Source of the DNA: an uncultured Collinsella sp. | Lineage (GTDB): Bacteria > Actinomycetota > Coriobacteriia > Coriobacteriales > Coriobacteriaceae | DNA length: 64,000 nucleotides | Reading direction: 5' to 3' | Assembly: GCA_900541015.1 (NCBI GenBank) | Contig: UQIB01000010.1 | Location: 5,939 to 69,938 of the forward strand | Part shown: one piece after another, positions 35,752 to 44,743 of the stretch | Layout of the letters: the number at the start of each line of letters is the position of its first letter | How positions within the stretch are numbered: the stretch's first letter is position 1 | Notes under the pieces: generated by a model | What the model saw: the letters and a program-made list of their open reading frames with translations, nothing else | Database searches by the model: none | Told to the model about the DNA's origin: nothing | Made by a program: the position numbers and the translations under genes

Positions 35752-38700
35752 ATGTCTGATGAGACGATTACGGTACACCGAGACGGTAGCAATGGCAATG
35801 ATGAGACCGTAACGGTGCGCCGCGGGAATGCGCCCGTAGGGGGAGAGACGGTTACCGTGAACCGTGGCGACCAGGCTTCTGCGCCTGGAGAGACCGTGAC
35901 GGTACGTCGAGCTGACGTTCCGGCATCTGGTGAAACGGTCACCGTCCGCCGCGACGACGCGCCATCGACAAACGAAACCGTAACGGTGCATCGCCCGATG
36001 ATCGAATCGAATGGTGAAACAGTAACGGTTGCGAGGCCGTCTATCGGTGCTCCCGCTGACGGTGAGACCGTTACTGTTTCACGCCCTGGTACTTCTGCGG
36101 CAGGCGAAACTGTCACGGTGCCGCGCGCTGCGAGCCCCGTCGGCCAGACGGTAACTGTCTCGCGCGGCGCCACGGCCAGTCCCAACGGTGAAACGGTGAC
36201 CGTTTCTCGTGGGGGCGCACATGCCGCCGCTGCATCTGCCTCGCCTTTTGTTGCGGAGGATGCGACGGTTGTCTCGAATGACGGGCAGCAGTTTATTATT
36301 CATTTGGGACAGGTCATTGGCCATGGCGGTCAATCTACCATTGTTGCCGCCGAGCGGGTGAGCGATGGTTTGGCATGCGTTGCCAAGGTCTTTAAGCCTC
36401 TTGTGGGCGCCGAGCGTTCGGCATATCAAAAGGTGGTAAGCGCCGTAATGGGGCTTAATGGCCGCCCCGTGTCTCAAACGCATCTACTGCCCATCTTTGC
36501 CTATCTGCACCAGGGCCTGAGCGCGACCGAAGTGGGGGCTGCGGCTCCTCAGCTGTGGGATGTTTCCATTACGCCGCTGGCCACATGCCTTTTTGATCGT
36601 CCCCGTAGCAAGAATATGGTTAAGAGTCGCGTGATTCCCGAGCTCAGCCAGGCAATCGAGTTGCTCCATACCGAGCTCGGCATTGTCCATCGTGACATTA
36701 AGCCGCAGAACGTCTACCTGTACGACAAGCAGATCGTGCTTGGAGATTATGGTTCCGCCCGCTCGCTTGCCGGATTTGACAGTCGACTGACGAACACCAT
36801 GACGCGCTCCGACGGCTACACGCCCGGTCGTGGTGGCATGGTCGACCCGCGAAACGACTGGTATTCGTTTGGCTACACGATCTGGACGCTCTACGAAAAC
36901 AATGTCCATCCGCTGCAGGAGTTCATAAACGACAATACGCTTTCCGATCGCCAAGAGACGGGCGAGCCTGCAGACTTCAACCATCCGGAAGATGCGACCT
37001 TGGGGAACCTGCTCAAGGGTTTGACGTTTGAGCTATCGGGCGAGCGTTTTGGTTACGAAGAGGTCAAAGACTGGATGGCCGACCCAGATCATTTTTATCG
37101 CAAACTTCCCACCATGGATGCCGGCAGCGCACGCAAACCTTACGAGTTTGCCGGCAAGCTGTATAGCGATCCGGTGTTGCTCGCTCGCGCGCTGTCCTCC
37201 AATTGGGACGAGGCCAAGCTTCGCATGAGCCAGCAACAGCTCGAAAACCTGATGGGCGACTGGGGTGAAAATGACCTGCAGACCAGGATTCACCAGTTGG
37301 TCGAAGAGGATATCCAGACAGCGTCCAATCCCGACCTGGCCCTTGCTTGCGTAATCTATGAGATGTCCAACGGCAAGATTATGTCGTGGCGCGGCGAGGA
37401 TGTCTCGCTCACCGATGCGAGCGATGCCCTCCCGGCACGCATCGCCAAGATGGATGTCACCGAAATTGATCGCTACGCCGTTCTGTCCGGTCTCGACGGG
37501 TCAAAATCGTCAGGCGTGCTGCCTTCGGGATTTTTATCTCGCATTCTTTCTCAAGACAACGATCTTAACGATGAGCGCGCAAAGCTTGCTGCCGATATTC
37601 ATGAACTCGAAAAGTTGGCGCTGCACTCGAGTGATCCTCATTTCGCTGCTTGTTTATTCAAGGGGTTGCTGGCGCGCAACGAGGAGAAAAGTTCTGCTGC
37701 TCAGACGGTGCTTATGTCGGTTGTTAATCGTCCGGCGGCGTTTTTTGGCGTTTGCTCGTCGGCTCACAAGCTGGATGAATTCTTGCTCAATTTTGCGGAC
37801 GTTTCTGAGATGGCGGCAATTATCTCGGCTCGAGATGCGGCAACTTCGCACGGAGCCGTCGATATAGATGTCGTGATCGATTATATGGATAAGGTCGCGG
37901 TCAATAAGAAGGCGGTGCGCGCGTTTTATCGTAAGTTTGGTAGCTATGCTGCTTGGCTGTGGCTTGCCGCCCACACCGACCTCTACGACTCGGCCCAAGG
38001 CTCTGTGGGCGAGGCGGTTAAAATTGCCCTGCTCGGATTGAATCCGCCGGCAAACACTGCCGTTTCCATGCTCATTCAGGCTGGTTCCAACGCGCGTCTT
38101 GAGGGAATCAAGCTTCGGGAAGATATGGAGCTCACGCCTGTTCCGTATGTGAACGGCTGGGAAGTCGACGGAAAACACGGAACGCGCCCCTGCACGCGCA
38201 ATGCGCTGTTTTGCGCTCAGGTCGGCGACGATGCCGTGCCACGCGGCTATGTGGCCGAGCTTATATCCCAAGGCGTTGACGAGCGGTTGCTCGCGGCTCG
38301 CGGCGTAAGGCTTCTTGCAGATGAAAGCTTGATCTCCTCTGCCGAATATGCTGAGTTCCTCGAGGATAGCCGCGGTGTTGCAGACGGCTCCTTAAAGGCC
38401 GCTATCGAGCAGGATACACGCGATTACGGTGTCGTTGAGGGTATTGCCGATAGCGATGCTCGCGCTGCTGCCATAAAGAAGGAGCAGCGGGGTGTTTTGA
38501 TGTATACCGTTCTTGTGGCGCTTCTTTACTGCATCCTTATCATGTGCTCCCGTGGTGCCTTTGGTCAGCTGATTGTTTCTTGGGGTTCGTTTGGTCCGCT
38601 TGCGGGCATTTTCCTGGCGGTTGCGTTTATTGGCTGCTTTGGTTTTCTCGCTCTCAATCTTCTGCGCTCTTATTCGGCCGCCGATCGTGTTAGCGCGCTT

Positions 38701-39252
38701 AGGAACGATATCGATGCCAATTCGGATGCGCTTGAACGATATTTGCTCCAGCTCGTTGAGTTTGCCGATCGTAAGGGGCAGGTTTTTGAGGAGCTTGCGA
38801 TGTCGGCAGAGGACAAGCCTCTTGCTCAGGTCGGTTCGCTTGCATTTTCAAGTGGTCGTGCGCCGGCGGCGTTTTACATGGATCCGCAGCTGATGGACAG
38901 ACTGGGACGCTATGCTGGCCGCTTGGTCGTTTTCGTTCCGCTTGTCACCAGCGCCTTTGGGTTTATGGGAACGATGTTTGTTGATGGCGACACGTTTACC
39001 AAGCTTGACGTAGTAATGGCGATTCTCATCGGTGGTATGACGGTCATGCTTCTCTTTGGAGACGATGCTCACCCCGGTAGTGCAAAGTCGATTCGCACCT
39101 GGCTTTTCTCTTGGATCCTGCCGATCGTCATCGAGTTTTTCCTCTGGGGTATCGTGACCATTGCACAGCTGCTTAGTATCTTCGGATTTATTGTGATGCT
39201 GATTGGCTTTGGAATCTGCGCATTCTTCTTCTACCTTTTCCTTTCCGCCTAA
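35752..39252 (+). CDS. Large polytopic Ser/Thr kinase with eleven N-terminal ETVTV repeats
   Basis: A 1166-residue protein. Residues 1-155 carry eleven copies of E-T-V-T-V (nine exact, one ETITV, one QTVTV) 13-16 residues apart, mostly followed by an x-Arg pair. A kinase domain follows at about 175-450: GHGGQSTIV loop, Lys in CVAKVFKPL, H313-R-D-I-K-P-Q-N, D332-Y-G, and an atypical activation segment. The middle (about 450-900) is unrecognised. The last 250 residues hold about five membrane helices. The repeats look like phosphorylatable Thr sites that FHA domains could read, as in mycobacterial GarA (ETTS). It is translated directly after the phosphatase. A hairpin follows. Confidence 0.88.
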   Translation: MSDETITVHRDGSNGNDETVTVRRGNAPVGGETVTVNRGDQASAPGETVTVRRADVPASGETVTVRRDDAPSTNETVTVHRPMIESNGETVTVARPSIGAPADGETVTVSRPGTSAAGETVTVPRAASPVGQTVTVSRGATASPNGETVTVSRGGAHAAAASASPFVAEDATVVSNDGQQFIIHLGQVIGHGGQSTIVAAERVSDGLACVAKVFKPLVGAERSAYQKVVSAVMGLNGRPVSQTHLLPIFAYLHQGLSATEVGAAAPQLWDVSITPLATCLFDRPRSKNMVKSRVIPELSQAIELLHTELGIVHRDIKPQNVYLYDKQIVLGDYGSARSLAGFDSRLTNTMTRSDGYTPGRGGMVDPRNDWYSFGYTIWTLYENNVHPLQEFINDNTLSDRQETGEPADFNHPEDATLGNLLKGLTFELSGERFGYEEVKDWMADPDHFYRKLPTMDAGSARKPYEFAGKLYSDPVLLARALSSNWDEAKLRMSQQQLENLMGDWGENDLQTRIHQLVEEDIQTASNPDLALACVIYEMSNGKIMSWRGEDVSLTDASDALPARIAKMDVTEIDRYAVLSGLDGSKSSGVLPSGFLSRILSQDNDLNDERAKLAADIHELEKLALHSSDPHFAACLFKGLLARNEEKSSAAQTVLMSVVNRPAAFFGVCSSAHKLDEFLLNFADVSEMAAIISARDAATSHGAVDIDVVIDYMDKVAVNKKAVRAFYRKFGSYAAWLWLAAHTDLYDSAQGSVGEAVKIALLGLNPPANTAVSMLIQAGSNARLEGIKLREDMELTPVPYVNGWEVDGKHGTRPCTRNALFCAQVGDDAVPRGYVAELISQGVDERLLAARGVRLLADESLISSAEYAEFLEDSRGVADGSLKAAIEQDTRDYGVVEGIADSDARAAAIKKEQRGVLMYTVLVALLYCILIMCSRGAFGQLIVSWGSFGPLAGIFLAVAFIGCFGFLALNLLRSYSAADRVSALRNDIDANSDALERYLLQLVEFADRKGQVFEELAMSAEDKPLAQVGSLAFSSGRAPAAFYMDPQLMDRLGRYAGRLVVFVPLVTSAFGFMGTMFVDGDTFTKLDVVMAILIGGMTVMLLFGDDAHPGSAKSIRTWLFSWILPIVIEFFLWGIVTIAQLLSIFGFIVMLIGFGICAFFFYLFLSA
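35761..36207 (+). repeat. In-frame repeat array coding for ETVTV motifs
   Basis: Eleven degenerate repeats of 39-48 bases code for (E/Q)T(V/I)TV. Synonymous codons vary between copies (for example gagacggttaccgtg and gaaacggtcaccgtc), so the peptide rather than the DNA seems to be conserved. Confidence 0.85.
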
Positions 39253-39285
39253 TAGAGCGGGTCGCTCTTTTCATGAACCGTTTTG

Positions 39286-39320
39286 GGTCGCCAAGGAGGG
39301 TTTCTGACTCCTTGGTGACC
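39286..39320 (+). terminator. Hairpin inside the operon after the large kinase
   Basis: GGTCGCCAAGGAG (39286-39298) pairs with CTCCTTGGTGACC (39308-39320) with one G-T pair; T-rich sequence follows. A smaller AGAGCG/CGCTCT hairpin with TTTT lies just before. It probably reduces expression of the downstream membrane genes. Confidence 0.6.
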
Positions 39321-39351
39321 TGTTAATTTTGATAAACGATAGGAGCATGGT

Positions 39352-39978
39352 ATGCCCACGCTACGACTGGGGAATCTTTTCTCGGATTCCAATAATGGTC
39401 GCCAACAGCGGCCGGTGGTGCCTCGACCGCAGGTTCCCAATACACCGCAACGCAATGATGGCCTCCATGGTACCGAACGACGCGCCATGGCTGCCTTTGA
39501 TGACATGTTGGGTATTGAGAACGTGGCGTCTCAACGCGGCTCTCAAACAAATACACACTCGCGTTCGAACATGGCTCAGCGTGAGATTCGAAACGACGTG
39601 GTGATCAATGAGGGCTTGGGTTCGTACGATGGACGTCCGTGTTCTATTAGGATCTACGAGAACCACCTTGAGATTATCGCCAAGCGTGAGGGGTCAACGC
39701 TCGATAACCATTCTGTGGTCAAGTCGCTTGTTCCAGGCCTGGGTCATAGCAAGGCAGTGGCGGGCAGGCTTTTCGCTCCGGGCAATTCCAATCCGCCGAT
39801 TATCATCCCCTTTAATTCGCTGAGCGGGTTTCAAGAAGTGAGCGGCTTTATGCCCACGTTCGTCTTTAACCGGCGTAATCCTCAGACTAGAAAGATGGAG
39901 ACGCACACTATCAAGACGGTGACCAGGGAGTTTGGGTATGCGCTTAACCGCTATGCCCAGACGCACTTCCATTACTAA
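39352..39978 (+). CDS. Unrecognised 208-residue soluble protein
   Basis: The first ~75 residues are polar, low-complexity and Asn/Gln/Arg-rich (VVPRPQVPNTPQRNDG). A compact domain follows at about 80-208 with alternating beta-like strands (CSIRIYENHLEIIAKREG, IIIPFNSLSGFQEVSG), which could be a PH-like fold; this is a guess from strand pattern only. No membrane helix. The ATG follows ATAGGAG. It lies between the kinase and a membrane protein in the main operon. Confidence 0.7.
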   Translation: MPTLRLGNLFSDSNNGRQQRPVVPRPQVPNTPQRNDGLHGTERRAMAAFDDMLGIENVASQRGSQTNTHSRSNMAQREIRNDVVINEGLGSYDGRPCSIRIYENHLEIIAKREGSTLDNHSVVKSLVPGLGHSKAVAGRLFAPGNSNPPIIIPFNSLSGFQEVSGFMPTFVFNRRNPQTRKMETHTIKTVTREFGYALNRYAQTHFHY

Positions 39979-39996
39979 TAGGTAGAGGTAAAACAT

Positions 39997-41238
39997 ATGG
40001 CAAACGATAAACAGCAAGAAGGCTTGTCGGCGCAAGAGCGTCTCGCGCGTCTTTATAGTGCTCGTGCTGAGGGACAGCAGGAGGACGCGACATCGTTCGC
40101 GGGTGAGACTGCGGGAGCGTCCATTTCGTCAGAAGTACCGCAGGCTCAAACGGTTTCTACTCAGGAGCGTCTCGACCGTCTGCGTGCGCGACGCGCCGGC
40201 GTGCCTCTTCCGGGCGATCCGGAGGCGGCTACTCCGGTAAACAACGAGGGTGCGAATCGTCCTCGCTTTAACATCAATCTTTCGCGCATCGTGGACGCGA
40301 TTCCCACCATTGTTCGGTTTTTCCCACTGCGTATTTTTACGGTTTGGGGACTCTGCTCGGTCTGGTACCGCATGTACTTGAACGTTGGCGGAGACGATGT
40401 GTTGCATACGGGGCTTCCGGCGCCGGGGTATAGCGCATTCAATCCATTCGCTCTGGGTGCTGTTGTATTCATTGGTCTTCTCGTAGTTTTGACGGAAATC
40501 ATTGCCGGCCCGTTGAGCATGATCATTAAGCAACTGATCATCGGCGCCACGTATTTCTTCCGCGGTTCCGCCGCCACCCGCGAGGCCCGCGACCGCGCCC
40601 ACGCCAACTTCAGCCTGCGCCGGCTCGTCACCGAGACGGTCCGCGGCTACCACAGCGGCTACTCCGTCTTCGGTTCCATGGCCCGCGCCGCCCGCGGCGC
40701 CCGCAACAGCGCCTCCACGCTCGATTACGGCGTCGGGGCCTTCACGGGGGAGGACCCCAACGCTCCCGTCTACGACGACGGCCTGGGCGACCGCCCCTCG
40801 CAGATGGAGCTCACCGACGACGCAGCGTCGAGGATCTGGGACCTGTACTACCCGGCCTACGGCGCCGAGGGTCCCATGTCCAACCTGCACGAGGCGCTCG
40901 CCGCGGGCGATCCACAGGACTACACGGCGCTGATGAGCCTCGCCCTCAACGTGGCGGAGTGGTGCGAGCAAAACGGCACGCCCGACACGCACGGCTGGTT
41001 CGACGACCCCGCCTACCCGGGCGACTACGTCGACGCCGGCACGTTCTACCTCATGGCGTACTCGTTCTGGGAGCGGGCGGCTGAGGAGCGGCGCGTGGGG
41101 CCAATCGAGCCGCTCGCGGACGACATGAGCCGCTTCATCCTGCGCCACCTGAGCGACTGGTCGCGCGAGAACGCCCACGCCTACCGCTGGCGCGGCGACT
41201 GGCGCGACGCGGACTACTTCGACAAGGACCGCCTGTAG
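39997..41238 (+). CDS. Membrane protein of mosaic base composition
   Basis: A 413-residue protein. The N-terminal ~90 residues are polar and contain two related motifs (QERLARLYSARAEG and QERLDRLRARRAGVPL). Two or three membrane helices lie at about 105-185 (FFPLRIFTVWGLCSVWYRMY, FALGAVVFIGLLVVLTEIIA). The C-terminal ~230 residues are soluble, acidic and Trp/Tyr-rich. From about 40560 the third codon positions become almost entirely C or G, unlike the first half and the neighbouring genes, which suggests that the 3' half came by recombination. The family is not recognised. Confidence 0.75.
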   Translation: MANDKQQEGLSAQERLARLYSARAEGQQEDATSFAGETAGASISSEVPQAQTVSTQERLDRLRARRAGVPLPGDPEAATPVNNEGANRPRFNINLSRIVDAIPTIVRFFPLRIFTVWGLCSVWYRMYLNVGGDDVLHTGLPAPGYSAFNPFALGAVVFIGLLVVLTEIIAGPLSMIIKQLIIGATYFFRGSAATREARDRAHANFSLRRLVTETVRGYHSGYSVFGSMARAARGARNSASTLDYGVGAFTGEDPNAPVYDDGLGDRPSQMELTDDAASRIWDLYYPAYGAEGPMSNLHEALAAGDPQDYTALMSLALNVAEWCEQNGTPDTHGWFDDPAYPGDYVDAGTFYLMAYSFWERAAEERRVGPIEPLADDMSRFILRHLSDWSRENAHAYRWRGDWRDADYFDKDRL

Positions 41239-41259
41239 GCGGCGGAAAGGGAAACACGG

Positions 41260-42165
41260 ATGGCAATTAATCAGAACGGGTCTGGCCGCGGGGGCGCCGG
41301 GCCCAACGGACCGGATGTCAACGATATCGTGAACCGCTTGGGTGGTCCGCGCGTAGTGATCGTTCTTGCCGTGGTGGTAGTCATCGCGATTGTGGCGGTC
41401 ACATCCATCACAAGCGGCATCTCCGACACCAATCGGCAGACCGAGCAGCGCGCCGAGGCCAAACAACAGCAAGAAGACGAGGCGGCGCGCGCTCAGCGTA
41501 AAAAGGAAAAAGAAGAGCGCCACCAGGAAGAAGCGAAAAAGGCCACAGTGCTCACGCTCGATGAGATTACGGACGAGGCGCTGCGCTCGGACTTAGCGCT
41601 CGATGCAGATGAGGACGGCAATATTTCGCAAGAGACTGCGGATGAAGCTAGCTCAATCGACGTCGAGTCGTTTGATTCGCTTCCGCTGTTGGCCAGCTTC
41701 CACAACATCACGACGTTTGGCATCGGCGACTACGACAGCGAAAGCTACGACATAAGCTCCATTCGCAATATCACTCATCTGTCCATTGGCGACTGCTCGG
41801 TGCCTCAGGTTGATCTCACGCGTTTTCCTCAGCTACAGCGCGTTACCATAAACAGGCTCGAGAGCCCCGTCGATACCTTGAATGCCAAAAACATGTCCTC
41901 GTTGACGAACGTCCAGATCGAAGGCCTTGATGGCAGTATTGGGACACTTGACCTGTCGGGTGATGTGAACCTCGAGGTTCTGAAGATCAGTAGCAGAGTC
42001 GACACGCTTAATCTGTGCGGGGCAGGCAGGGAAGATGCCTTCCATTACACTTTTACACCCAATTGCGTTGGCAAGATCTTGTACGACAGCGACACGAGCA
42101 GCAGCGTGGTCGAGTATTTGCAAAAAATGAGCAGTGACTACGGCTACACCATGGAGCAGCAGTAG
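41260..42165 (+). CDS. Single-pass membrane protein with EF-hand-like loop and LRR-like region (paralogue 1)
   Basis: A 301-residue protein: short N-terminal tail with DVNDIVNRLGG, a membrane helix at about 31-52 (VVIVLAVVVVIAIVAVTSIT), a charged Glu/Lys/Gln-rich coiled stretch, an acidic loop DADEDGNISQETADE (EF-hand-like), then an irregular leucine-rich repeat-like region (ITHLSIGDCSVPQVDLTRFP, LDLSGDVNLEVLKISSRVDT). The sequence ends SSDYGYTMEQQ, like the next gene's CAQKGWTLEEQ. The two are tandem paralogues. The domain after the helix is probably extracellular. Confidence 0.77.
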   Translation: MAINQNGSGRGGAGPNGPDVNDIVNRLGGPRVVIVLAVVVVIAIVAVTSITSGISDTNRQTEQRAEAKQQQEDEAARAQRKKEKEERHQEEAKKATVLTLDEITDEALRSDLALDADEDGNISQETADEASSIDVESFDSLPLLASFHNITTFGIGDYDSESYDISSIRNITHLSIGDCSVPQVDLTRFPQLQRVTINRLESPVDTLNAKNMSSLTNVQIEGLDGSIGTLDLSGDVNLEVLKISSRVDTLNLCGAGREDAFHYTFTPNCVGKILYDSDTSSSVVEYLQKMSSDYGYTMEQQ

Positions 42166-42192
42166 CGATGCGCTCAAGTGAGGAGAAGCGAT

Positions 42193-43257
42193 ATGGCGAA
42201 TTTTAAGCCCGACATGTCTTGGCGGGATAACGAACGGGTTCAGCGTGTGACCGAGCAGCCTACGGGCGGGACTAATGAGCCGGCTGCCGAGACGCCGGAT
42301 GTGCGGGTGAATATGCGTCCGAACGGGCAGGCAACCGAAAAGTCTGCTGGGCAGGCGCAGCAGATGCCGGGGCGTTCGACAAGTCGGATCCCTCGCCCTG
42401 CCAGCCAGCCGAATGGACAGGCGGCTGAACGTGCAAATGAAGCCGTCTCTCGCTTGGGCGGCGTTCGCGCCCTGGTAGTGCTTGCGGCGGTTGTGGTCAT
42501 AGGCGCGGTTGCCGCCTTCTCCGTGATTGGCGGCGTCGGTGACGTGCAAGGCGGCGGAGGAGCCTCGTCGAGCGCCTCTAAAGAGTCGAGCTCAACTGAC
42601 GCCTCTGGCTCCGAGACTAAGAAAGAAAAAGGTCTCGTCGATGTTGATGCGATCACGGATGATACCCTGCACGGGCTGCTTGCCGACTACGATAACGATG
42701 ACGATGGCCAGCTGACCGCCAAGGAGACTCAGCGCATCACAGAGCTGGTCGTGAGTGACGAGGTGACGGACTTCACGCCCATTAGCAAGCTGGACAAGCT
42801 CGATACGCTCGGCATCAATACCCTGAGTGCCAAGAGTGCAGACTTTAGCGAGCTCGAGGCACTCGAGGTGCTCAAGTTTGGCGACATGACGACCCAGGAC
42901 CTCGACCTGAGCGTCTGTCCCAAGCTTAATTCCTTTAAGATCGAGGGCCTTAAGGGTGCTGTCAGTTCCATCAACGCCTCGGGTCTTAAGAACCTGATGT
43001 TCTTTACCGTTGACCAAGGCCTTCAGGGCGACGTCGAGAAGATTGATCTTTCGAACGATGACATTCTTGGCGCACTCGAGATTACCTGCAACGTCGGTGA
43101 GCTCAACCTGTCGGGTTGCAGCCACTCGTTCCCCAAGCTCAACATTGCCGCTGATCACATCGACAAGATCGTGGTCGACAGCAACACCAACGCGGACCTC
43201 GTGGCTACCCTGCGTGACCTCTGCGCTCAGAAAGGCTGGACGCTAGAGGAGCAGTGA
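42193..43257 (+). CDS. Single-pass membrane protein with EF-hand-like loop and LRR-like region (paralogue 2)
   Basis: A 359-residue protein. A longer polar N-terminus (about 85 residues) leads to ANEAVSRLGGVRALVVLAAV, the membrane helix (about 93-117), a Ser/Gly linker, then an acidic calcium-loop-like YDNDDDGQLTAKE and leucine-rich repeat-like strands (LEALEVLKFGDMTTQDLDLS, LDLSVCPKLNSFKIEGLKGA). It matches paralogue 1 in order, in the VDVDAITDDTL / LTLDEITDEAL segment, and at the C-terminus. GAGGAGAAG precedes the ATG at 42193. Confidence 0.78.
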   Translation: MANFKPDMSWRDNERVQRVTEQPTGGTNEPAAETPDVRVNMRPNGQATEKSAGQAQQMPGRSTSRIPRPASQPNGQAAERANEAVSRLGGVRALVVLAAVVVIGAVAAFSVIGGVGDVQGGGGASSSASKESSSTDASGSETKKEKGLVDVDAITDDTLHGLLADYDNDDDGQLTAKETQRITELVVSDEVTDFTPISKLDKLDTLGINTLSAKSADFSELEALEVLKFGDMTTQDLDLSVCPKLNSFKIEGLKGAVSSINASGLKNLMFFTVDQGLQGDVEKIDLSNDDILGALEITCNVGELNLSGCSHSFPKLNIAADHIDKIVVDSNTNADLVATLRDLCAQKGWTLEEQ

Positions 43258-43344
43258 CGAATACGATAGATGCGCGCCGCCATGGTTCGAGGTGGCATTC
43301 AGCACAATGGGCGACGATGGGTTATGCCTGTGGAGGTGGCTCAA

Positions 43345-44682
43345 ATGGAAGATATGACCAGTAAAGAATACGATGTCTTTTTTAGCTACGAGACTTCGAC
43401 TTCTTCCGAGCTTGTGCGCAAGCTGGCTGAGGTGCTTGAAGGGCATGGCTTAAAATGTTGGTATGCTAAGAACAATATAACGATTGGAAAATGGAGAAAG
43501 CAGATTTATGAGGCGCTGGACAGCTGTCGCGTCTTTATCTTGCTGCTGAACAGGGCGGCGTCATTGTCTGATGAGGTTGATGATGAAATCGAAAATGCTA
43601 TCGTTCTGAACCGCAAGGGCGATCTCGAGCTCCTTCCCATTCGTTGTGATAACGAGATTGAGCCGAGTCTGGACCGGCATTTGCTGCGCTATCAGCAGCT
43701 TGATTGGACTTCGGGCGTTAACGAGCAAGCTGTCTCGCAACTGTTTGAGTATCTAAAGGGTGTCTTGCCTGATCGTTTTGACGATTCCGGCAATGTGGTC
43801 CAAACCGCACGAACGGCAAATAAATATTATGAACTGTACGGTGACGAAAGCGATCAAGAAGCAAAGTGGCTTCATGTCCAGCAAGAGATGCTTCGCAGCT
43901 ATGACGCCCCTGTCTTCCAGAAGATATTCAATGATATAGAATGCCATAGCGTTCTCGATCTCGGTACGAATGATGGTTTCCAGCTTGTTGATCGCTTGGC
44001 TTCGTGTGATTCGCTTGAGTTTGCGTTGGGTATTGATGTAAATCCCAATGCGATTCGCATGGCTTCGGAAGCGTATGCCGACGACTCTCGTTATTTGTTC
44101 GAAGAAGCCGATTGTGAAGCTACTTCGTTTTCCGATTACCTTGAAAGCCGTCTTGCACAGGCGGGGAAGAAAGGATTTGACCTCGTAATCCTGTCAATGG
44201 TGCTTCTCCATTTAAAAAACCCGTTTAAGCTGCTTCGTGTTGTGCGCAAGCACATGAATCGCGGAGGCTATATCTTCATTCGGGATATCGACGATGGATT
44301 TAATATCGCCTATCCGGATGATGAAGGCTACTTTGCGCGGCTGAACAGGCTTTGTGGGGAGATTACGACGACTGGCTTCCGTTTTAGCGGAAGACAGCTG
44401 CTTGAAAAACTAACGAGGGCCGGGTTCAAGGACATTTCATTCGAGGGCAGTGGCATTTCAACTGTGGGGATGGACCAGGATCAGCGTTCGGCTTTGCTGT
44501 CGGCTTCTTTTGGATGGCTCGGGGGAGATTTAAGGCTTCGCGCCAAGAACAATCCCGATAACGATGAGTATCAACAAGATGCTGATTGGTTTGAAGAGAC
44601 ATACGATGAAATTGAGGAACGTTTTCTAGATGTCGGTTTCTTCTATCATGAGGGATATGTCATCTATACTGCACGAAAGTAG
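43345..44682 (+). CDS. TIR domain fused to a class I SAM-dependent methyltransferase
   Basis: A 445-residue protein. The TIR domain spans about 8-140: EYDVFFSYETSTSSELVRKL, LKCWYAKNNITIGKWRKQIY, ALDSCRVFILLLNRAASLSD and the acidic DDEIENAIV, where Glu81 or Glu83 is the candidate catalytic Glu of TIR NAD hydrolases. A Rossmann methyltransferase follows (about 185-400) with motif I at 203-212 (SVLDLGTNDGF), GIDVNPNAI and FDLVILSMVLLHLKN. Bacterial TIR domains are often NAD-consuming effectors of immunity; this fusion is unusual. ATG 43345 has GGAGGTG upstream. Base composition is more AT-rich than the operon before it. Confidence 0.82.
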   Translation: MEDMTSKEYDVFFSYETSTSSELVRKLAEVLEGHGLKCWYAKNNITIGKWRKQIYEALDSCRVFILLLNRAASLSDEVDDEIENAIVLNRKGDLELLPIRCDNEIEPSLDRHLLRYQQLDWTSGVNEQAVSQLFEYLKGVLPDRFDDSGNVVQTARTANKYYELYGDESDQEAKWLHVQQEMLRSYDAPVFQKIFNDIECHSVLDLGTNDGFQLVDRLASCDSLEFALGIDVNPNAIRMASEAYADDSRYLFEEADCEATSFSDYLESRLAQAGKKGFDLVILSMVLLHLKNPFKLLRVVRKHMNRGGYIFIRDIDDGFNIAYPDDEGYFARLNRLCGEITTTGFRFSGRQLLEKLTRAGFKDISFEGSGISTVGMDQDQRSALLSASFGWLGGDLRLRAKNNPDNDEYQQDADWFEETYDEIEERFLDVGFFYHEGYVIYTARK

Positions 44683-44693
44683 TTCACATGAAT

Positions 44694-44727
44694 AAAAAAA
44701 GGGGGCTCGGTTTTGAACCGAGCCCCC
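44694..44727 (-). terminator. Terminator of the minus-strand TIR transcript
   Basis: GGGGGCTCGG (44701-44710) pairs with CCGAGCCCCC (44718-44727). The A run at 44694-44700 reads as a T run on the minus strand, so it stops the leftward transcript; the hairpin may also affect the rightward one. Confidence 0.85.
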
Positions 44728-44743
44728 GCCTGCAATTGAGGCG

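Noticed and set aside
29975..44682. Type VI secretion or other contractile system
   Set aside because: Kinase, phosphatase, FHA and Clp ATPase are present, but no sheath, tube, VgrG, baseplate or membrane-complex gene could be recognised.
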